From Lentisphaera sp. (GTDB lineage Bacteria; Verrucomicrobiota; Lentisphaeria; Victivallales; GWF2-50-93): a stretch of 5,732 bases of DNA. The translations under genes were made by a program, and so were the position numbers. The DNA lies in the NCBI GenBank assembly GCA_020721745.1, contig DYMC01000151.1, positions 1 through 5,732 on the forward strand, given 5' to 3'. Positions 5,436 to 5,732 of this stretch are shown in pieces. Each line of letters opens with the position of its first letter. Within the stretch, counting starts at the first letter, position 1. The notes beneath the pieces are model-generated. The model did not search any database. It had not been told where the DNA came from and saw only the letters and a list, made by a program, of their open reading frames with translations.

Positions 5436-5509
5436 TACCCCGTGGTGTAATGGTAGCACAAGTGGTTTTGGTCCATTTAGTCAAGGTTCGAATCCTTGCG
5501 GGGTAGCCA
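5436..5509 (+). tRNA. trnQ: tRNA-Gln (anticodon UUG), CCA encoded
   Basis: A full cloverleaf folds. The acceptor stem is TACCCCG (5436-5442) with CGGGGTA (5499-5505). The D arm is GTGT/GCAC (5445-5448 / 5456-5459). The anticodon stem is AGTGG/CCATT with one G-T pair, and loop TTTTGGT places TTG at 5468-5470. The T arm is CAAGG-TTCGAAT-CCTTG (5482-5498), discriminator G5506, and CCA at 5507-5509. The variable loop is four bases (TAGT). The tRNA reads CAA, and CAG by wobble, and is on the plus strand, convergent with the truncated FGE-like fragment 39 bp beyond. Confidence 0.95.
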
Positions 5510-5548
5510 TGGAATCCGGGCGTAAATGTCAACTGGCCCCCCCTACAC

Positions 5549-5710
5549 TCATCTCCTGCTTCTTATTGCGGTGATTTCGGGGGCGAGGACTATCCTGAAG
5601 CCGAGATACTTGAAGGAGTCGTCGGCCTTCCAGAAGTTCCTGTATGCCGAACGACAGCGGCCGGCATCGTTTATCCAGCTTCCTCCCCTGCGCACGAAGA
5701 CGCCAAATAT
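5549..5710 (-). pseudogene. 3' fragment of an FGE-sulfatase/SUMF1-like gene
   Basis: Read on the minus strand, this frame gives 53 residues before a TGA at 5549-5551. It shows RRGGSWIND near its start, then CRSAYR, and KYLGFRIVLAPE near the end. These are the hallmark last motifs of the FGE-sulfatase (SUMF1, C-type lectin-like) fold, where GGSW and LGFR close the domain. The normal family length is about 250-350 residues, so most of the protein is missing. In frame, a stop codon lies at 5711-5713 and there is no start codon. The break falls at the hairpin arm at 5705-5718. The positions of the two catalytic cysteines of true formylglycine-generating enzyme, just after GGSW, are not cysteine here, so the ancestor was probably one of the many non-FGE members. 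Almost certainly non-functional, unless it continues by rearrangement outside the window. Confidence 0.75.
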
Positions 5711-5718
5711 TCACTGAA
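5705..5718. repeat. lone arm of the 16-bp hairpin family
   Basis: AAATATTCACTGAA is identical to part of the left arms at 3256-3269 and 5096-5109, and the match to the copy at 3254 runs on for two more bases (CT). The following loop does not match the others and the window ends before a partner arm could be confirmed. Confidence 0.6.
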
Positions 5719-5732
5719 CTCTTACTATTTAT

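Noticed and set aside
5119..5532. 137-residue minus-strand frame over the right repeat and the tRNA
   Set aside because: It spans the antisense strand of a tRNA gene and palindromic repeats, so it cannot be a sensible protein gene.
5526..5717. Open frames on both strands over the FGE-like fragment
   Set aside because: The family motifs (GGSW, LGFR) appear only in a different minus-strand frame that lacks a start codon; the ATG-started frames are shadows.
3254..5718. Possible CRISPR array from the recurring AAATATTCACTGAA sequence
   Set aside because: The copies are few, unevenly spaced by 1.8 kb and 0.6 kb, and are arms of hairpins, not regularly spaced direct repeats.

Overview
The window reads as accessory-rich bacterial chromosome. 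Genes are moderately GC-rich and use ATA and AGG codons often; the spacers are AT-rich and full of palindromes. The tRNA gene encodes its CCA end. A PVC-type bacterium (Lentisphaerota, Kiritimatiellota or Verrucomicrobiota) would fit the repeat style and the FGE-sulfatase-like fragment. That placement is inference from general familiarity, not proof.

Layout. Bases 1-168 are the 3' end of a reading frame that weakly resembles a DDE transposase and seems to lose its C-terminus in non-coding sequence. A promoter at 345-373 precedes a two-gene operon. The first gene is rseP, a site-2 intramembrane metalloprotease with three PDZ modules rather than the usual two. The second is an alkaline-phosphatase-superfamily enzyme of the archaeal-type phosphoglycerate mutase (ApgM) / 'proposed homoserine kinase' group, joined to rseP by an ATGA overlap. 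Next comes a polytopic GT-C-type glycosyltransferase gene (3530-5008) bracketed by long inverted repeats. Last are a tRNA-Gln(UUG) gene and, on the minus strand, only the last 53 codons of an FGE-sulfatase/SUMF1-like gene.

The most interesting part is the repeat architecture around the glycosyltransferase gene. Left arm (3301-3516) and right arm (5094-5362) are collinear inverted copies of one composite unit: a 16-bp-arm hairpin, a short spacer with ATGCGAAAT, and a nested-palindrome element of about 114 bp. The right copy has gained about 83 bp inside the element. A 12-bp direct repeat, CCGAGCCAATTG, lies at 3238-3249 and again at 5363-5374, directly next to the outer end of the right arm. 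This looks like a target-site duplication around a roughly 2.1-kb cassette inserted between the rseP operon and the tRNA-Gln gene. No transposase is encoded inside it.

The small hairpin occurs three times (3254-3293, 3476-3516, 5094-5133). Read in one orientation, four stem pairs differ by compensatory changes while pair 6 is mismatched in every copy. That pattern suggests selection on a folded single strand (RNA or ssDNA), as in REP-like or single-strand-transposition substrates. A lone arm of the same hairpin (5705-5718) sits exactly where the FGE-like gene fragment breaks off, so the repeat family may have broken or rearranged genes here more than once.
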